64,000 bases of DNA from Caldilineaceae bacterium (GCA_026708085.1 JAPOVP010000093.1:46954-110953); one strand, 5' to 3'. Positions 22,666 through 31,936 are shown, counted from the stretch's first letter. Numbers and translations are program-made. The notes: generated by a model from the letters alone, not told the origin.

Positions 22666-25627
22666 GACGGAACTCAAAGTCCTCGCCGCTATTCGGTGCA
22701 TAGCAGACCTGGCGCATGTTCAGCGACGGGTGATCTCGCCCAAACTCTTCGGTGATCTGCCAGAGTTTCGGGCTGTCCAGGAATATCGACATCACTGCAG
22801 CGCAGGCCGCCACGGGGTTGGGGACCGATGTATAGGCGGCCAGCCAGGCGGCCGCCGCCTCCGTGTATCGGCTCTCCGGTTGTTCTTCTTCCAGTGTTTC
22901 CAGCAATGACTCAGCCTCTGACCGCTGGTTGTTAAGCGTCATAACCTGCACAAGCCGGAAGTTGGCGAGCCCTCGTAACAGCGCCTCCTCCTCCTTCGGA
23001 TCCGTCCCCTGAACGCTACATGGCCGCAAGTCAGGTGACTCCAGGGCATCCTTATACAACTCGATCGCTGTGGTATAGCTCGCCCGGTTTCCCTCCGGGC
23101 CCGCCGATTGCAGCGCAATATTCGCCTCGATCAGGCGCAGCCCCAGGCAGTTGCTGGCGTCGTTCGCGCGGTCATAGGACCACGTGTGTCGACGCAACGG
23201 TGAGCCATCCATGCTGTACCAGATCTCTGTATGCGGTATAACCAGCCCCTTCTCCTCCCTGCCGCTGACACCACCGCTGAACCAGAGACGACGGACACGG
23301 GGAAGATCAGATGACTCGTCTTCGACAATGTCGACCAGGACCGCGCCCTCAGCAATGGTTGCTCCCGGTCCGATCACGGACTGGTAGGCGGCCGTTAAGC
23401 TGTCCCAGGTGATGGCTTCAACCGTCAACAGACAGAATGTAGTGCAACGCTCCAGCTGCCAGAATAACTCGGCCTGGCCATCTCCGTTTGCGTCACCAAT
23501 CGCCAGAATGCTGGGTAGTCCCTCTATTTCCGGTGCGTAGACGGGCTCAAAGCTGCCATCATCCCGCTGGTGCAGAATTAGGACAACCCCGTCCGCCCCG
23601 CCCGGCCCGTATCCGTCATCGCTGACAACTGAAGGCATCGCAATGACATCTTTCAGCCCATCCTGGTTCAGATCGTAGACTAGCAGGCCCCCCCTCGCGT
23701 TGCCCACCGCGTCACAGGATTGCAGCCAGGCGTCGAGGAAGATCCTCAGTTTCAGGATCCCGCCGTCCTGCCTTTGGCCGTCTGCATCCCCGGCTGTGCT
23801 CTGTACTCCTGTAAGTTCATTCGTGACTTCGGGAAGGACTGAGAGATACTCTGCCACGTTCTCAGGACAGACCGGCAGTCTTTCGGTTTCAGTCAGGCGA
23901 GTCTCAGGCTCTTCGTCCTGCTTAATCTCAAGGTATGGGCAAACTTCCTCGGCTGTGAATGTAGGATTGACGTAACCGTAGTCGGCCAGTATGTCTACAA
24001 CCTCAGAGTTAGTCGCTGCGAAATTGTAGACTGCTTCGCAAGCAGTCCTGGCATCACCGCTCTGACGGTATGCGGCCAACCACCGTACGCCTACTTCCGC
24101 AAATACTTGCCTCTCGTAAGTGGACGCAAGTCTCTCCACTCGTTCCGCGGCCAGATCAGGCTTCGATTCGTAGCCCGCAATCAGAGCAAGACGGAAGAGG
24201 GCAAAGCTGCGCAACTCGGCAAGCTCGTTGCTCCGTTCCCCGCATGCTTGCAAGTTCTGGTTCTCAGCAGCATCGGTATAGAGCCACTGTGCCTTTTCGA
24301 GGTACAACTCGTGCGTCATGGCGTGGTTGGCATCAACAACCGTATGGTAGAGGCAGAGGCTAGGCATCATCCTTTCACTGCTCAAAGCGTAAGGTGCGCC
24401 GGCCGTGCTCGCCCATACCGCGAGCCGCGCCCGCTGCGGACCGGCGCCGGCCCCGGCGTACTGCCCACCTATCAGACGAATCTCATTGGGCCTGCCCGGC
24501 TTGTCGCTGGGGGTCAATGATACGTTGGCGCCAGCCATTGTAATTGTACCTTTTGTCCAATCCCGCCATTCTATGCCATCCCAGCTGCGAACATGCACCG
24601 TGACGAAGCAGGAACTCGGGCCGCATACCGTATCCGTCCACACGACGTCGGTCAGACCGTCGGCGTTAATGTCCTGGGTTGCCAGCAAATCAATCGTTCC
24701 GGTCGCGGTGATCTTATAGCTGAGAGAGTGTCCTTCTCCCCCATCCAGAATCACCAGTTCCTGCTGGTCTGCCCCAATCCTGCCCTTCTGTTCAGAAACT
24801 GCGCTATTCCGTCCTTCTTCTGCATTCGTGAACACGAGAACGGCGTCATCCACGTCATCGGAAGTGAGATCGGCGTTTACCAGTAATCGAAACTCGAACC
24901 CGCAATCCCCCAGAAATGAAGTTAGTTGTGCATGGCGGTTATAGGTCGGAATCCTGAAGAGGTCCGTCAGAGTCTGGCCAAGTCCAATCCGTGCGTCCGG
25001 ACACGGGGGAAGAGTCACACGTCTGGGCAAGGGCAGGCTGATGCGGGGCATGAAAAAAGGTTCCGGATCACTGTCCGACGAAAGAAGGGACAGGATATCC
25101 AGGACTGGCGTTGGCGTTACTATAGGAGATGGTCCCTCTGCCGGCGCTTCGACCTGCAACGCTACCCGCGTATCGACTGGCGCGGCTGTCGGCACCGGGG
25201 TAGGCACGCCCGTCGGAGTTACCAGGCCCGCCGGGATCAGGAGCCTTTCCCCCACGAGCAGCGATTCATTGGGACGTACTGATTTAGGATTTGCCGCCTG
25301 CAAAATATTGACGGGCACGCCAAACTTCTCGGCCACTGAGATCCAGCCTTCTCCCCGCTGAACGATGTAATACTCCTCATCACCATCCGGACTCCATGGG
25401 ACAAAAAGACTTTCGCCTACGATCAGCCATCCGTTCGGTCGGATGGAATCAGGGTTTGCCTCCTGCAGCTGGCTCACTGTCAGGCCCACCCGCTGCGCTA
25501 CCAGCGGCCAGCTGTCGCCCGGCTGCACAATGTATGTATAGCCACTCTCCTGCGCCGAAACCGAAACGATCTGCAACAGGAAAAGCAGTGCAATCAACAG
25601 AAATGCAAGCCGTACCCCCAACTTCAT
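22649..25627 (-). CDS. Secreted LysM protein with FG-GAP and TPR-like repeats
   Basis: The 992-residue protein begins with a signal peptide (MKLGVRLAFLLIALLFLLQIVSVSA). Two LysM cell-wall-binding domains follow: YIVQPGDSWPLVAQRVGLT...LIVGESLFVP (about 32-77) and YIVQRGEGWISVAEKFGVP...LLVGERLLIP (about 86-132). A Pro/Thr-rich linker follows. The remainder appears to be two similar halves, each with an FG-GAP/VCBS-like calcium-type segment (DINADGLTDVVW; DLNQDGLKDVIA; GDANGDGQAELFW) and a helical TPR-like stretch ending near VCPYL or VCYAP. It is probably surface-exposed and bound to peptidoglycan or glycans. Its last 17 bases overlap the truncated glycosyltransferase, so its natural C-terminus may also be altered. 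Confidence 0.75.
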   Translation of the reverse strand: MKLGVRLAFLLIALLFLLQIVSVSAQESGYTYIVQPGDSWPLVAQRVGLTVSQLQEANPDSIRPNGWLIVGESLFVPWSPDGDEEYYIVQRGEGWISVAEKFGVPVNILQAANPKSVRPNESLLVGERLLIPAGLVTPTGVPTPVPTAAPVDTRVALQVEAPAEGPSPIVTPTPVLDILSLLSSDSDPEPFFMPRISLPLPRRVTLPPCPDARIGLGQTLTDLFRIPTYNRHAQLTSFLGDCGFEFRLLVNADLTSDDVDDAVLVFTNAEEGRNSAVSEQKGRIGADQQELVILDGGEGHSLSYKITATGTIDLLATQDINADGLTDVVWTDTVCGPSSCFVTVHVRSWDGIEWRDWTKGTITMAGANVSLTPSDKPGRPNEIRLIGGQYAGAGAGPQRARLAVWASTAGAPYALSSERMMPSLCLYHTVVDANHAMTHELYLEKAQWLYTDAAENQNLQACGERSNELAELRSFALFRLALIAGYESKPDLAAERVERLASTYERQVFAEVGVRWLAAYRQSGDARTACEAVYNFAATNSEVVDILADYGYVNPTFTAEEVCPYLEIKQDEEPETRLTETERLPVCPENVAEYLSVLPEVTNELTGVQSTAGDADGQRQDGGILKLRIFLDAWLQSCDAVGNARGGLLVYDLNQDGLKDVIAMPSVVSDDGYGPGGADGVVLILHQRDDGSFEPVYAPEIEGLPSILAIGDANGDGQAELFWQLERCTTFCLLTVEAITWDSLTAAYQSVIGPGATIAEGAVLVDIVEDESSDLPRVRRLWFSGGVSGREEKGLVIPHTEIWYSMDGSPLRRHTWSYDRANDASNCLGLRLIEANIALQSAGPEGNRASYTTAIELYKDALESPDLRPCSVQGTDPKEEEALLRGLANFRLVQVMTLNNQRSEAESLLETLEEEQPESRYTEAAAAWLAAYTSVPNPVAACAAVMSIFLDSPKLWQITEEFGRDHPSLNMRQVCYAPNSGEDFEFRLTPNW

Positions 25628-26180
25628 TGAATTCTCCCGGAAGCTCTATAGCAGAGCCCTCTTAGCTAACAGTGCTGCTCAAGCTCGATCCTAGACTTCA
25701 AACATCGGACTCACTCTGAGACAATTGCGCGCCGCCATCCGCATTGAATCAAGTTTAGAGTCCGTTTTCGCCGGTGGTCTCCATCAATGCGAGCAACAAA
25801 TCTGCCTACGATTGTCTCCACAAACCAACAGTTACCATTACCTCAGTAAGCCGGCATGCACGAATGCTGTCTTGCGAATCTCTTCAGGAGTCCCGGCGAC
25901 AGAAAAGTCCACGTCAACATTCGTGGACATGCCAATCAGTATACTTTGTGTCAAATTCGCATACAAGCAAAAGGCTACGAATTCCTGACAAGATCTACCA
26001 ACTGAGAATTCGGGCCTGGCTAGGGGGTGCCAGCCCGGTCTTCTCACAGGAAAGTATCTTTCACTGTACCCCATCATGATATACCGTGCAAAGACAGAGT
26101 CTGCAATGGAGGAACAGCTACTTTCTCCGTTTTTCTTCCTTTGCTTGGCAGGACTCTCAGTCAAGAGGTAGAATTCAGCG
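25628..26180. other. Gene-poor intergenic region, 553 bp
   Basis: No gene could be supported here. A short minus-strand peptide at 25838-25927 (MSTNVDVDFSVAGTPEEIRK...) has protein-like codons but no ribosome site, and may be a remnant. The stretch is richer in A/T than its neighbours. A TTGGCA/TAGAAT pair at 26145-26174 ends only six bases before the start at 26181 and could give a leaderless transcript. Confidence 0.4.
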
Positions 26181-27632
26181 ATGAACTCGATCCAGACAAT
26201 TGAATTGACACACGTAGCTGCTACCGGTGAAGCCGTAGGCCGAGACGAGGATGGCCGGGCCGTTTTCGTCACCGACGCAATCCCAGGAGAAACAGTCGAA
26301 GTCGAAACCGTCGCAGAAGAAAAACGCCGGCGCCGCAGTATCCTCCGCAAAGTGGTGACAACCAGTCCCGATCGCGTCGAGGCGCCCTGTCCCCACTTCG
26401 GCCCCCGGAATCCAGTATCTTCCGCTGAAGGTCAGCTCCTGAATCCGTTCTGGCGGCGCGCCGGTTGTGCCGGATGTCAGTGGCAACACATCGACTACGA
26501 ACGCCAACTTTCCCTGAAGAGAGAGATTGTCGTCAACATCCTGATCCGCGAAGGACGACCACGAAAAACACGCCGGGAAAGCCGGCAGATCGTCGAGAAA
26601 CTGGTGACGGACGTCATCGCCATTGGAGCACACGCCGAAGATTCAACCAATGATGCGCCGGCCGTGCTCGACTACGGCTTCCGAACGCGAATGCAGTTCG
26701 AGCTGGCACACTCCCACCAGCTCACCCTTGCTGGCCGCGACCAAAAGCCGATGGTCGTCGACGCCTGTTTACTCCACCACCCGCAGCTGGCCGAACTGTT
26801 CGCAGGATTCCGCGATGAACATGGCAGCGACGAACAAACAGAAGCTGGAGAACTTCCTCCTCGCCCCGACTCCGTCGCCGTCCATCGCGTGACGCTCGCC
26901 GTGGGGGGTACAGCGGATTCTCTTAGCGAGTCGGCCAAGGGCGTATTGATTCTTCACAGCGAAGATGATAATCCACCCAACCTGGAGTTGGACCTGCCGG
27001 TGAACGTCTTCTTCCTCCACGAGGCTGACGAACCTTCTCTGGAGCTGCTTGTAGGTGACTGGAGTTACAGCCTGCAAGTGGCGGGGCATCAGCTCACCGC
27101 CTATCCCCCCCTTAGCGGCGGCGCCCGGGACACGCACTTGCTGGCCGATGAAGTCCTGGCTGCCGTGTCAGCCGATCTGCTCGAACTGAAGACTTTTGAA
27201 CACGTTCTCGACCTATGGGCAGGAATCGGCGCCCGCGCCGCAGTCTTGTCGGAACAGATCGCCACGATCGTCGCTGTCGAAGAGGCTGAGCTACCCGCAG
27301 CCGCCTTGCGCGCAAATCTGGAAGAGTTCGACAATGCAGACGTCTGGCACGGGAAGATGCTTCCCACAATAAGAAAGCTACGTCGCGGCCAGTACCAATT
27401 TGATGCCGCCTTGCTCGCGCCGCCTGGCGGACATATCGATCCGGAACTATTTTCCCTCCTCACCCGTATGCGTATCCGGCGCTGTGCCCTCATCACCGAC
27501 GAGCCGGTGCAACTGGCCAGGGCGCTCGCGGCCGTGGCCGAAGAAGGATATCAACTGACGGCCGTCCAACCGGTCGACCTTCAGCCCCATCAGCCAGGGG
27601 TGACAATTGTCGCTCGCTTTGACAGGAAGTGA
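26181..27632 (+). CDS. RlmD/TrmA-family RNA methyltransferase-like protein, degenerate active site
   Basis: The 483-residue protein has an N-terminal TRAM domain (about 5-60), then iron-sulfur-type cysteines (C70 in CPHFG, C96 and C99 in AGCAGCQWQH) with the typical YERQLSLK. The methyltransferase half has an SAM loop near residue 341 (HVLDLWAGIGARAAVLSE). Family members normally have D-PPR-x-G and VSCNPxTLARD, with the Cys nucleophile that forms the covalent bond to uridine. Here these read LLAPPGGHID (about 410) and ALITDEPVQLARAL (about 436), so the Cys is missing. An insert of about 20 residues separates C70 from C96. It may be an inactive or repurposed homologue. Confidence 0.75.
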   Translation: MNSIQTIELTHVAATGEAVGRDEDGRAVFVTDAIPGETVEVETVAEEKRRRRSILRKVVTTSPDRVEAPCPHFGPRNPVSSAEGQLLNPFWRRAGCAGCQWQHIDYERQLSLKREIVVNILIREGRPRKTRRESRQIVEKLVTDVIAIGAHAEDSTNDAPAVLDYGFRTRMQFELAHSHQLTLAGRDQKPMVVDACLLHHPQLAELFAGFRDEHGSDEQTEAGELPPRPDSVAVHRVTLAVGGTADSLSESAKGVLILHSEDDNPPNLELDLPVNVFFLHEADEPSLELLVGDWSYSLQVAGHQLTAYPPLSGGARDTHLLADEVLAAVSADLLELKTFEHVLDLWAGIGARAAVLSEQIATIVAVEEAELPAAALRANLEEFDNADVWHGKMLPTIRKLRRGQYQFDAALLAPPGGHIDPELFSLLTRMRIRRCALITDEPVQLARALAAVAEEGYQLTAVQPVDLQPHQPGVTIVARFDRK

Positions 27633-27701
27633 TCAGAAAAAGCCGCTGAGCGGTGGCGGGATAGCGCTATTCGCTTCAACAACAGGCCGGATGAACTACA
27701 G

Positions 27702-28562
27702 ATGAGCGATTCAATAGAGATCCGCACCCTTACATCAGTTGAAGATTGTCGCAGCGTTCAGGTGGTCCAGGACCGTGTCTGGGGCGGCGGGCACGGCGAC
27801 ACGATGTCGATCCATGTGCTGGTCACGCAGTCCAAGAGTGGCGGTCTGCTGCAAGGCGCATTTGCAGACCGGGGCGCCGAGGACACAGATGGGATGGTCG
27901 GCTTTTCCTTCGGCTGGCCAGCCTTTGGCTATGACGCCGCCGGAAAGCGAAAGCTCAAGTTCTGCAGCCATATCATGGGTGTCCTGCCTTCATGGCACGG
28001 CCGCGGCATCGGGCTGCGCCTTAAGCTTTCGCAACGGGAGGAGTTACTGCGCCAGGGCTGGACCGACTGGGTGACATGGACCTTTGATCCGCTGCAGAGA
28101 GTGAACGGCCGCCTCAATGTCAGCCGGCTTGGCGGCACCAGTACCACCTACATCCGCAACGTCTATGGCGAGATGACGGACAGCCTAAACGCGGGTATGC
28201 CAACCGACCGATTTCAAGTGGACTGGTATCTGGACAGCCCCCGTGTCCGCGCTGCCCTCAGTCCCGAACCCCCGATCATGGAATGGCCCATAGACTCGCT
28301 GCAACGCGCCCGTACCCATTCCCAGGGCGGCGGCCTCCTGCGGGCCCCCCACGGGCCTCCACCTCAACCCGATGGCCGCCCCTACGCGCTTCCTCTGCCC
28401 GACAATGTCGACGCATTGCGCCGGGCTGGAGGTTCACTGCTCTTTGACTGGCGTTTCTTTGTACGTGAGGGCGCTGAGAGCTGTCTGGCCGCCGGTTACG
28501 CCCTGGTGGGCTGTATACTGCTCGAAGAAGAGTGGCACTACATCTTCGAGCGTCAGTCATGA
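27702..28562 (+). CDS. GNAT-type acetyltransferase (COG3375-like)
   Basis: The 286-residue protein has the acetyl-CoA-binding GNAT core HIMGVLPSWHGRGIGLRLKLSQREELL (about 88-114), with IRTLTSVEDCRSVQVVQDRVWG at the N-terminus and a following WVTWTFDPLQRVNGRLNVSRLG that is typical of the COG3375 subgroup. The C-terminal 100 residues (ending LEEEWHYIFER) carry no motif I recognise. The substrate is unknown. It lies 69 bases after the methyltransferase-like gene and may be co-transcribed with it. Confidence 0.72.
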   Translation: MSDSIEIRTLTSVEDCRSVQVVQDRVWGGGHGDTMSIHVLVTQSKSGGLLQGAFADRGAEDTDGMVGFSFGWPAFGYDAAGKRKLKFCSHIMGVLPSWHGRGIGLRLKLSQREELLRQGWTDWVTWTFDPLQRVNGRLNVSRLGGTSTTYIRNVYGEMTDSLNAGMPTDRFQVDWYLDSPRVRAALSPEPPIMEWPIDSLQRARTHSQGGGLLRAPHGPPPQPDGRPYALPLPDNVDALRRAGGSLLFDWRFFVREGAESCLAAGYALVGCILLEEEWHYIFERQS

Positions 28563-28875
28563 GCTTCTGTCTCGACAGCCCCGAATGGAGCCCCGTGGCA
28601 CCAACGGCAACTGCCGCAATCTCACAAGGCGATGAGCGGCCAACTTTCAGCAAATTGTTGACTCATTCCTCTGGTTTCGGTATACTTCCCGTGCTTGTGA
28701 AGATTGAGAACTGTCTGAACCGTGATTTGAGTAGTTCTTGATATCGACATAATCCACGGCCGGCAACGTGCCCTCCGCACTGCGGTCAAGCATGACAACC
28801 AAGCAGATCAAGAGTTGCAGGCCAACTCAAGGTGAAGCACCAATTCTATCTCCACGAACACAGAAAGGATTCCAC
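28563..28875 (+). other. Upstream region of sodN
   Basis: This 313-base gap holds the promoter at 28657-28685 and then a leader of about 185 bases with no credible reading frame. I saw no riboswitch or clear repressor palindrome in it. Nickel-responsive control is known for sodN in other bacteria, but no operator could be identified here. Confidence 0.45.
28657..28685 (+). promoter_or_regulatory. Near-consensus sigma-70 promoter for sodN
   Basis: TTGACT (28657-28662), a 17-base spacer and TATACT (28680-28685) form one of the best promoters in the window. Transcription would start near 28692, about 185 bases before the sodN start codon. Confidence 0.6.
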
Positions 28876-29328
28876 ATGTTTCAGGAAGCCATTGCCAAGC
28901 TCATTGCCGGAACCGCGGTTGTAACCGTAAGCGCCCACTGCGACGGTCCCTGCGGCGTTTACGATCCAGCCTCCGCACGCATTGCCGCCGAAGCGGCTCT
29001 GTCGATGACCCAAAAGATCATCGATCTCGGTCCGGCGGAGTCCGCCGATCACAACACCTATGGCCGCTTCGTCGCCATCAAGGAACAGCAGGCACACCTG
29101 GCCAAGGAGGAGTTGCTCATCCTCTGGACCGACTACTTCAAGCCGGAGCACCTGGACGCAAACCCGGACCTGCATGAAAAGTTCTGGAAAGCTGCCAAGC
29201 TTTGCTCCGCCGTTAAGCAGGGCGTTGATATCGATGCAGCCAACGATCTGATGGCCGCCATCGAGGATATTCACAACGTCTACTGGGCCAGTAAGGGGCG
29301 GGACGTAGCCTACTACGTGGCTACCTGA
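28876..29328 (+). CDS. sodN: Nickel-containing superoxide dismutase
   Basis: The 150-residue precursor converts superoxide to oxygen and hydrogen peroxide using nickel. The ATG at 28876 has AAAGGA upstream; earlier in-frame codons extend into the leader. A 20-residue propeptide (MFQEAIAKLIAGTAVVTVSA) precedes the nickel hook HCDGPCGVYDPA (residues 21-32). After cleavage His21 becomes the N-terminus, and His1, Cys2 and Cys6 of the mature enzyme bind nickel. The remainder (AALSMTQKIIDL, LWTDYFKPEHLD) is the four-helix bundle of the family. The maturation protease is the next gene. This enzyme is common in marine bacteria that save iron. Confidence 0.95.
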   Translation: MFQEAIAKLIAGTAVVTVSAHCDGPCGVYDPASARIAAEAALSMTQKIIDLGPAESADHNTYGRFVAIKEQQAHLAKEELLILWTDYFKPEHLDANPDLHEKFWKAAKLCSAVKQGVDIDAANDLMAAIEDIHNVYWASKGRDVAYYVAT

Positions 29329-29391
29329 TCCCTGGCATCCTGACGCCGGCCTGCTCCCGCAAACCGATTGCAGAGTGGCAAGAAAATCAAT

Positions 29392-29424
29392 GACCGGACC
29401 CTGTCAAGGGGCCGGTCTTTTTTT
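29392..29424 (+). terminator. Rho-independent terminator after sodN
   Basis: GACCGGACCC (29392-29401), the loop TGTCAA and GGGGCCGGTC (29408-29417) form a 10-bp stem with one mismatch, followed by seven T residues (29418-29424). It lies between sodN and sodX, so sodX would receive only read-through or have its own promoter. Partial termination would give much more sodN than protease message. Confidence 0.8.
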
Positions 29425-29435
29425 GTGGAAAAAAG

Positions 29436-29813
29436 ATGATAGCTGATGTGCCTCGCAGTGGCTGGCGGGAGATGGCGTTGTGGCTGATCCGCCGCCGCCG
29501 GCTCTTCCGAGTGACTGGGGATTCGATGGCACCGACTCTGACGGTCGGGGCCGTGGTGATGCTGGATCCCCAAGCCTATCGCCAGCAAATGCCGCAAGAG
29601 CATGAGATTGTCGTCGCCCGCCATCCCCGCCAGCACGAGCTGCAAATCGTTAAACGGGTGGCGGCCGTAATCGAGAGACCTACCGAAAGCGGGACCCCGA
29701 GAACCTTGCTGATTCTTGCCAGCGACAACGCCGCGGCCGGATCCGACAGCCGTACATTCGGGCCGGTCGAACAGGACCTGGTGATGGGCAAGGTCGTCAG
29801 CCGCCTGCTCTGA
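29436..29813 (+). CDS. sodX: Nickel superoxide dismutase maturation protease
   Basis: The 125-residue protein is a small S26-type (signal-peptidase-like) serine protease. The catalytic Ser is S30 in VTGDSMAPTL and the general-base Lys is K73 in LQIVKRV. LASDNAAAGSDSRTFGPV matches the conserved region that follows in this subgroup. Its position directly after sodN, and its lack of a membrane anchor, fit the protease that removes the NiSOD propeptide so that His can bind nickel. The ribosome site is weak (GGAAAAAAG). Confidence 0.85.
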   Translation: MIADVPRSGWREMALWLIRRRRLFRVTGDSMAPTLTVGAVVMLDPQAYRQQMPQEHEIVVARHPRQHELQIVKRVAAVIERPTESGTPRTLLILASDNAAAGSDSRTFGPVEQDLVMGKVVSRLL

Positions 29814-29879
29814 CATCTGAAGAGCATAGCCAGCCCAGGGCAGGGCATGCCGCCCCAAATTCATTTTCAATCTTGCGTT

Positions 29880-30827
29880 CTACCGGCGTTGTCGGGGATC
29901 GAGCGCGTCGCGCAGGCCGTCGCCGATGAAGTTGATGCTGAGAATCGTGAGGGAGATGAACATGCCCGGCCAGATGACGAGCCAAGGATTCTGGGTGATG
30001 AAATCTTTGTTTTCGAAGAGGAGCCGTCCCCAAGTAGGCACGTTGGAAGGAAAGCCCAGACCCAGGAAGGAAAGCGCCGACTCGGTCAGAATCGCCGCAG
30101 CCACGCCCAGCGTTGCCGACACGATAATCGGGCTCAGAACATTGGGCAGAATGTGCTGCCACAGGATCACAGGCTCGCGCGTCCCCACGCTGACCGCAGC
30201 CTCGACGAACTCCTTTTCCTTTATAGACAGCACTGAGCCGCGCACGACACGGGCTGTGGGCATCCAGCCCAAGATGCCGATAACAAGCACCACAAGCAGG
30301 AAAATGCCAAGTTCCGGCCCCAACAATGCTTTGAGCGAATCACGAAACAGCATGATGATAACCAGCAGCAAAGGAAGGCTCGGTAAAGCCAGCATCAGGT
30401 CTGTGAAGCGCATGAGCGGATTGTCCAGCCGCCGGAAGAAGCCGGACAGCACGCCGACCAGCGCGCCAAAGGTGATGGATACGAACATGGCGACGACACC
30501 TACCGCCAGCGAGATGCGCCCGCCGAATAGGTTGCGCGCCAGTGTGTCCCGTCCCAAGTCGTCCGTGCCCAGCGGGTACTTCACCGAAGGGGGTTGGTTG
30601 ATCGAATCAATGTCATCGACGATGAAGCTGTATTCCGGATCTACCGTGTAGATGAGGGGACCGGCGAGGACGCCAATCACCAGCAAAACAAGGACGACCA
30701 CGCCGACGTTTGCCAGATTGTGGCGGCGAAAGCGCAGCCAAACATCTCCCCACAAAGTACGGTGCTGGCGTTGCGGGAGTTCTGAAGCGAGGTTCTCAGC
30801 GGATGCCGTTTCCGTACCTACGGCCAT
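29880..30827 (-). CDS. Peptide ABC importer permease (DppC/OppC type)
   Basis: The 315-residue membrane protein is the second permease of a peptide/nickel-type ABC importer. It has six membrane segments (first VVVLVLLVIGVLAGPLIY), the SVKYPLGTDDLGRDTLARNLFGGRISLAVGVVA region, the cytoplasmic EAA loop (EAAVSVGTREPVILWQHILPNVLSPIIV), and ends LTILSINFIGDGLRDALDPRQRR, all typical of DppC. It lies 68 bases after the DppB-type gene. It converges with sodX. No ATP-binding genes follow, so the ATPases must be encoded elsewhere. Confidence 0.9.
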   Translation of the reverse strand: MAVGTETASAENLASELPQRQHRTLWGDVWLRFRRHNLANVGVVVLVLLVIGVLAGPLIYTVDPEYSFIVDDIDSINQPPSVKYPLGTDDLGRDTLARNLFGGRISLAVGVVAMFVSITFGALVGVLSGFFRRLDNPLMRFTDLMLALPSLPLLLVIIMLFRDSLKALLGPELGIFLLVVLVIGILGWMPTARVVRGSVLSIKEKEFVEAAVSVGTREPVILWQHILPNVLSPIIVSATLGVAAAILTESALSFLGLGFPSNVPTWGRLLFENKDFITQNPWLVIWPGMFISLTILSINFIGDGLRDALDPRQRR

Positions 30828-30895
30828 TTTCGCTCCTGTGGCCAGCAGTTAAGGATGCCTGGCCTGGAAACCCAGTGGCAAATTTCCACTGCACT

Positions 30896-31912
30896 CTAGC
30901 TGTACCGAATACGCGGGTCGAGTATGCCGTAGATGACATCGGCAATAAGATTGAAGACAACAATCAGGCAGGCAAAGATAAAAGTGACCGTCTGTACTAA
31001 GGGAATGTCGTTCAACTGAATCGCGCCGATGAGGAGCGCCCCCAGGCCGTTTACGCGGAAAATCTGTTCAGTGATGATTGCGCCACTGAAAATCGCGGGA
31101 ATGCCCAACGCAATGAGAGTGACAACCGGGATCAGGCTGTTGCGCAAGATGTGGCGAATAACGACATATCTCTCACGAAAACCTTTGGCCGTCGCCGTTC
31201 GTACGTAGTCCATCGGAATGTTGTCGAGCATCGACGAGCGCGTGAAACGAGCGAGAATCGCTGCCTGGAAAAAACCGAGGACCGCCACCGGCATGGCACT
31301 TTGCCTCAACTGTTCGACAAAACTGTGCCAATCTACAATCTGGAGATTCGTGTCATAGATCATGGGAAACCACTTGAGCTTCACACTGAATAGCAGAATC
31401 ATCAAGAGGCCGGTGAAGAAGGTTGGGATCGAATATCCGATGAGCGAAATGAAGGTCCCGACCTGATCGAAGATCGAGTACTGTCGAATTGCAGAAATGA
31501 CACCGATCGGCACCGCGATCACAATCGCGACCACGTAGGCCAGCCCCACAACCCAGAGCGTCTGTGGAACACGTTCCAAGATCATATCCATTACGGGAAC
31601 GCCGCGACTGCCCCAGGAGGTCACTCGTAACCGCTTCTCTCCATCACCGATCTGAATGTCGAACGCGTTCTCGACCAAAGACAGTGGCTCATTCACAAAG
31701 AACTGGCGCATCCACAGCCCATACTTGACCGGAAACGGCTCATCCAGCCCCATTGCCTTGCGAATCTGCTGACGGACTTCGGGACGAATGGTCTCCGGCA
31801 AGGCGCTGGTCGGATCGCCGGGCGCGAGATCCAGCACCGCAAAGATGACGAAGCTAATCGCGATAAGGGTGGGAATAATGGTCAGAAGGCGCCGAACGAG
31901 ATATTGGCCCAC
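30896..31912 (-). CDS. Peptide ABC importer permease (DppB/OppB type)
   Basis: The 338-residue membrane protein begins MGQYLVRRLLTIIPTLIAISFVIFAVLDLAPGDP, the family signature. It has six membrane segments and the EAA loop (DYVRTATAKGFRERYVVIRHILRNSLIPVV), and ends VFNLIADVIYGILDPRIRYS. It contains an enlarged periplasmic loop (about residues 75-105). It is encoded 65 bases after the binding protein; an inverted repeat lies in that gap. Confidence 0.9.
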   Translation of the reverse strand: MGQYLVRRLLTIIPTLIAISFVIFAVLDLAPGDPTSALPETIRPEVRQQIRKAMGLDEPFPVKYGLWMRQFFVNEPLSLVENAFDIQIGDGEKRLRVTSWGSRGVPVMDMILERVPQTLWVVGLAYVVAIVIAVPIGVISAIRQYSIFDQVGTFISLIGYSIPTFFTGLLMILLFSVKLKWFPMIYDTNLQIVDWHSFVEQLRQSAMPVAVLGFFQAAILARFTRSSMLDNIPMDYVRTATAKGFRERYVVIRHILRNSLIPVVTLIALGIPAIFSGAIITEQIFRVNGLGALLIGAIQLNDIPLVQTVTFIFACLIVVFNLIADVIYGILDPRIRYS

Positions 31913-31936
31913 GGCGTAAACTGGGGAGAATGAGAA

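Noticed and set aside
25838..25927. 30-residue minus-strand peptide with gene-like codons
   Set aside because: No ribosome site, no homologue recalled and no upstream frame; left as a possible remnant only.
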